A stretch of DNA of 64,000 bases, taken from NCBI RefSeq assembly GCF_002811925.1, contig NZ_NPDS01000004.1, forward strand, positions 1-64,000, read 5' to 3'. The notes below the pieces were generated by a model. The model saw nothing but the letters and a program-made list of their open reading frames with translations, was not told the DNA's origin and did not search any database. Shown here piece after piece: positions 62,478-64,000 of the stretch. How positions within the stretch are numbered: position 1 is the first letter of the stretch; the number at the start of each line of letters is the position of its first letter. The stretch comes from Leptospira barantonii. GTDB lineage: Bacteria > Spirochaetota > Leptospiria > Leptospirales > Leptospiraceae. Position numbers and translations under genes: made by a program.

Positions 62478-63803
62478 ATGAAGAATTTATATCTAATAAT
62501 ATTAATATTTTGGTCCACTGTAGTATACGGGACTTCTAATGAGTTTGAAAATCTTTTTCTTGAAGGTAAATATTCTGAAGCAGCTAAGTATGCGAGAATT
62601 AAAGCGAAATCCGAACCCGAATATCTTTTGTTTGCAGGAATTGCTCATCAGCTTGCAGATGAATATGCTAATTCAAATGCAGCTTTAAATTATTTCAAAA
62701 ATATGCAAATACCTTTATCCAATGTGAAGAAAATAGCGGAGACCCAATTTTCAAAGCGTAATCATTATCGTAAAGATTTGCTTTTTGGCGTTTCAAGTTT
62801 AGTCGGTTTCGCTTTAGATGAAAAAGATTCTTTATATTACTTTAACGAAGCTTTTACGAAAAACGGGAATGATCCTAATACACTAAATTATTTATCGTTT
62901 TTGGAAGCTGGTAGAGGCAACTACATTGCTTCGATCAAGTATGCTGACGATGGTATTAAGTTCCGACCTTCGTTTGGTGATCTTTATGGCAATAAGGCAT
63001 TTGCCCTCTTCAAAATTGGAAAAAAAGATGAGGTAATTCAGACTCTTTTAGATTGTTTCAAAAATTGCACAGTTATTTCAGATAACGTAATGTATAGTTT
63101 CGTTGATTTGGCCTGTGAACCTGTATTTAACTCCATTTCTCCAAATGGACAAATGGCTGTAATCAAAGTCCCATCAATTTCCAATTCCAAAATTTACGAT
63201 CAACTTTCAGAATTATCAACAACTTCTCCTAACAATTATCTGAGGGTTGTCGGCCATTTCATTAGCATGAAAGAACATCGGCAATTCACAAATAAATTAA
63301 ATAATGTTAAGGTCTCAGGATCATTGCAAGATTATTTGTTATATCTAAGATCGATGATAGCATACTATGCGGGGGACTCTGAATATTTTCAGAAGAACAT
63401 CATTAAAATCAAGAATCTTAAAAATTTAACATACAAGCAAGTTTATGAAATCGGATTTATATTGAGCGAAATGAAATTGTATGATGAATCTTTGGTGTTT
63501 TATAAAAAATCATTAGAAATGACTGATTATTTAGACCACGACCAGAGGCTACCTACTTTATCCAACATAGGGAATATGTATTTGATAAAAAAGGATTATC
63601 CGATGGCTCAGAAATACCTTTCTGAAGCATTGTCTCTTTATTCCGAGGATTTCATTTCGAATTTGAATATCGGAGTCACTTACTATTGGTTAAATAATAA
63701 AAATTCTTCATTAGAACACTTAAAAAAAGCCAAAACGCTTATGCCTGATATAGGATATTTGGAATATGTAGAGCAGTGGATAGTAAAAGCAGAATCGCTC
63801 TGA
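62478..63803 (+). CDS. Exported TPR protein
   Basis: A 441-residue protein with a signal peptide (1-18, ending VVYGTS). Tetratricopeptide-like helices are visible at the start (LFLEGKYSEAAKYARIKAK) and more clearly near the C-terminus (SNIGNMYLIKKDYPMAQKYLSEAL; NLNIGVTYYWLNNKNSSLEHLKKA). It probably scaffolds an envelope complex. GGG lies just upstream of the ATG. It is AT-rich. Confidence 0.78.
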   Translation: MKNLYLIILIFWSTVVYGTSNEFENLFLEGKYSEAAKYARIKAKSEPEYLLFAGIAHQLADEYANSNAALNYFKNMQIPLSNVKKIAETQFSKRNHYRKDLLFGVSSLVGFALDEKDSLYYFNEAFTKNGNDPNTLNYLSFLEAGRGNYIASIKYADDGIKFRPSFGDLYGNKAFALFKIGKKDEVIQTLLDCFKNCTVISDNVMYSFVDLACEPVFNSISPNGQMAVIKVPSISNSKIYDQLSELSTTSPNNYLRVVGHFISMKEHRQFTNKLNNVKVSGSLQDYLLYLRSMIAYYAGDSEYFQKNIIKIKNLKNLTYKQVYEIGFILSEMKLYDESLVFYKKSLEMTDYLDHDQRLPTLSNIGNMYLIKKDYPMAQKYLSEALSLYSEDFISNLNIGVTYYWLNNKNSSLEHLKKAKTLMPDIGYLEYVEQWIVKAESL

Positions 63804-63852
63804 CCTTGGTTCAGAGATACGTTATTCGGCACCTCATAAAAGTTTGGTAAAA

Positions 63853-64000
63853 ATGAAGAAAATAATATTAATCACAATTCTCCTTTCCGCTTTTGTTCAT
63901 TTATATGGAAGAAATAGAAACTTCCCTAAAGCAGTTCCATTTGAAACGAAAAATAACTTGTTAATCATTTCCGAAGGAGATTCAAGGCAAACCTCCGCTA
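63853..64000 (+). CDS. Exported protein, cut by the window end
   Basis: ATG 63853 opens a frame of 49 codons to the window end with no stop. It begins MKKIILITILLSAFVHLYG, a clear signal peptide, so this is a seventh exported-protein gene in the run. No family can be named from the visible piece. Confidence 0.6.
   Translation, partial: MKKIILITILLSAFVHLYGRNRNFPKAVPFETKNNLLIISEGDSRQTSA

Noticed and set aside
58170..64000. Integron-type cassette array (small co-directional unknown genes, with GTTAGGC at 62454-62460)
   Set aside because: GTTAGGC is a match to one attC half-site, but no paired RYYYAAC site, no repeated spacer structure and no integrase are seen.

Overview
The window reads as a Leptospira (spirochaete) chromosome, most likely the small chromosome (CII). 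The evidence is a near-complete haem pathway with a HemC-HemD fusion and an embedded two-component system, a Bat aerotolerance operon ending in htpG, Leptospira-type DUF1574 and MORN-type lipoproteins, and many long-range metabolic singletons. A parA-parB pair sits next to the hem genes. By eye the core is mid-40s % GC, above L. interrogans, so a higher-GC species is likely; this is inference.

Region 1 (0.2-14.7 kb): a HAD phosphatase and a small Cys-rich membrane protein, then the haem operon hemA, hemCD, hemB, hemL, sensor kinase, response regulator, hemE, hemN, an exported protein and the protoporphyrinogen oxidase gene. Most of these genes overlap or abut, and several start with TTG. hemH and an outer-membrane protein are on the opposite strand. 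A direct repeat TGACA-N6-TGACA overlaps the -35 box before hemA and matches the described HemR 'hem-box'. Together the genes take glutamyl-tRNA to haem under haem-responsive control.

Region 2 (14.7-16.6 kb): parA and parB, with two copies of one 19-bp palindrome, one just upstream of parA and one inside parB. These are candidate parS sites or autoregulatory operators.

Region 3 (16.6-28.5 kb): mixed housekeeping and signalling genes (FMN reductase, acyltransferase, cyclic-nucleotide sensor, diguanylate cyclase, two SDRs, LMW tyrosine phosphatase, type II NADH dehydrogenase, SRPBCC protein, DUF1574 protein, MORN lipoprotein), a PIN-domain-like remnant, and a higBA toxin-antitoxin pair with a visible operator.

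Region 4 (28.6-38.6 kb): moxR, a DUF58 gene, batA-D and htpG, one tightly overlapping operon for envelope or oxidative-stress quality control.

Region 5 (38.7-45.8 kb): a PhoX-like protein, then a partner-switching set: STAS antagonist, divergent NAD kinase-like protein, membrane SpoIIE phosphatase with TPRs and, divergently, an HATPase (RsbW-like) protein.

Region 6 (45.8-56.7 kb): fatty-acid desaturase, exported proteins, a secreted caspase-like/ankyrin protein, a transglutaminase-like protein, a B12-dependent acyl-CoA mutase with its MeaB chaperone, a polytopic membrane protein and a methyltransferase.

Region 7 (56.66-64 kb): a frameshifted IS1595/ISXO2-type element with 24-bp inverted repeats, followed by an AT-rich run of seven co-directional genes for small exported proteins (SH3b-like, degenerate LytM, TPR). 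This is the accessory part of the window.
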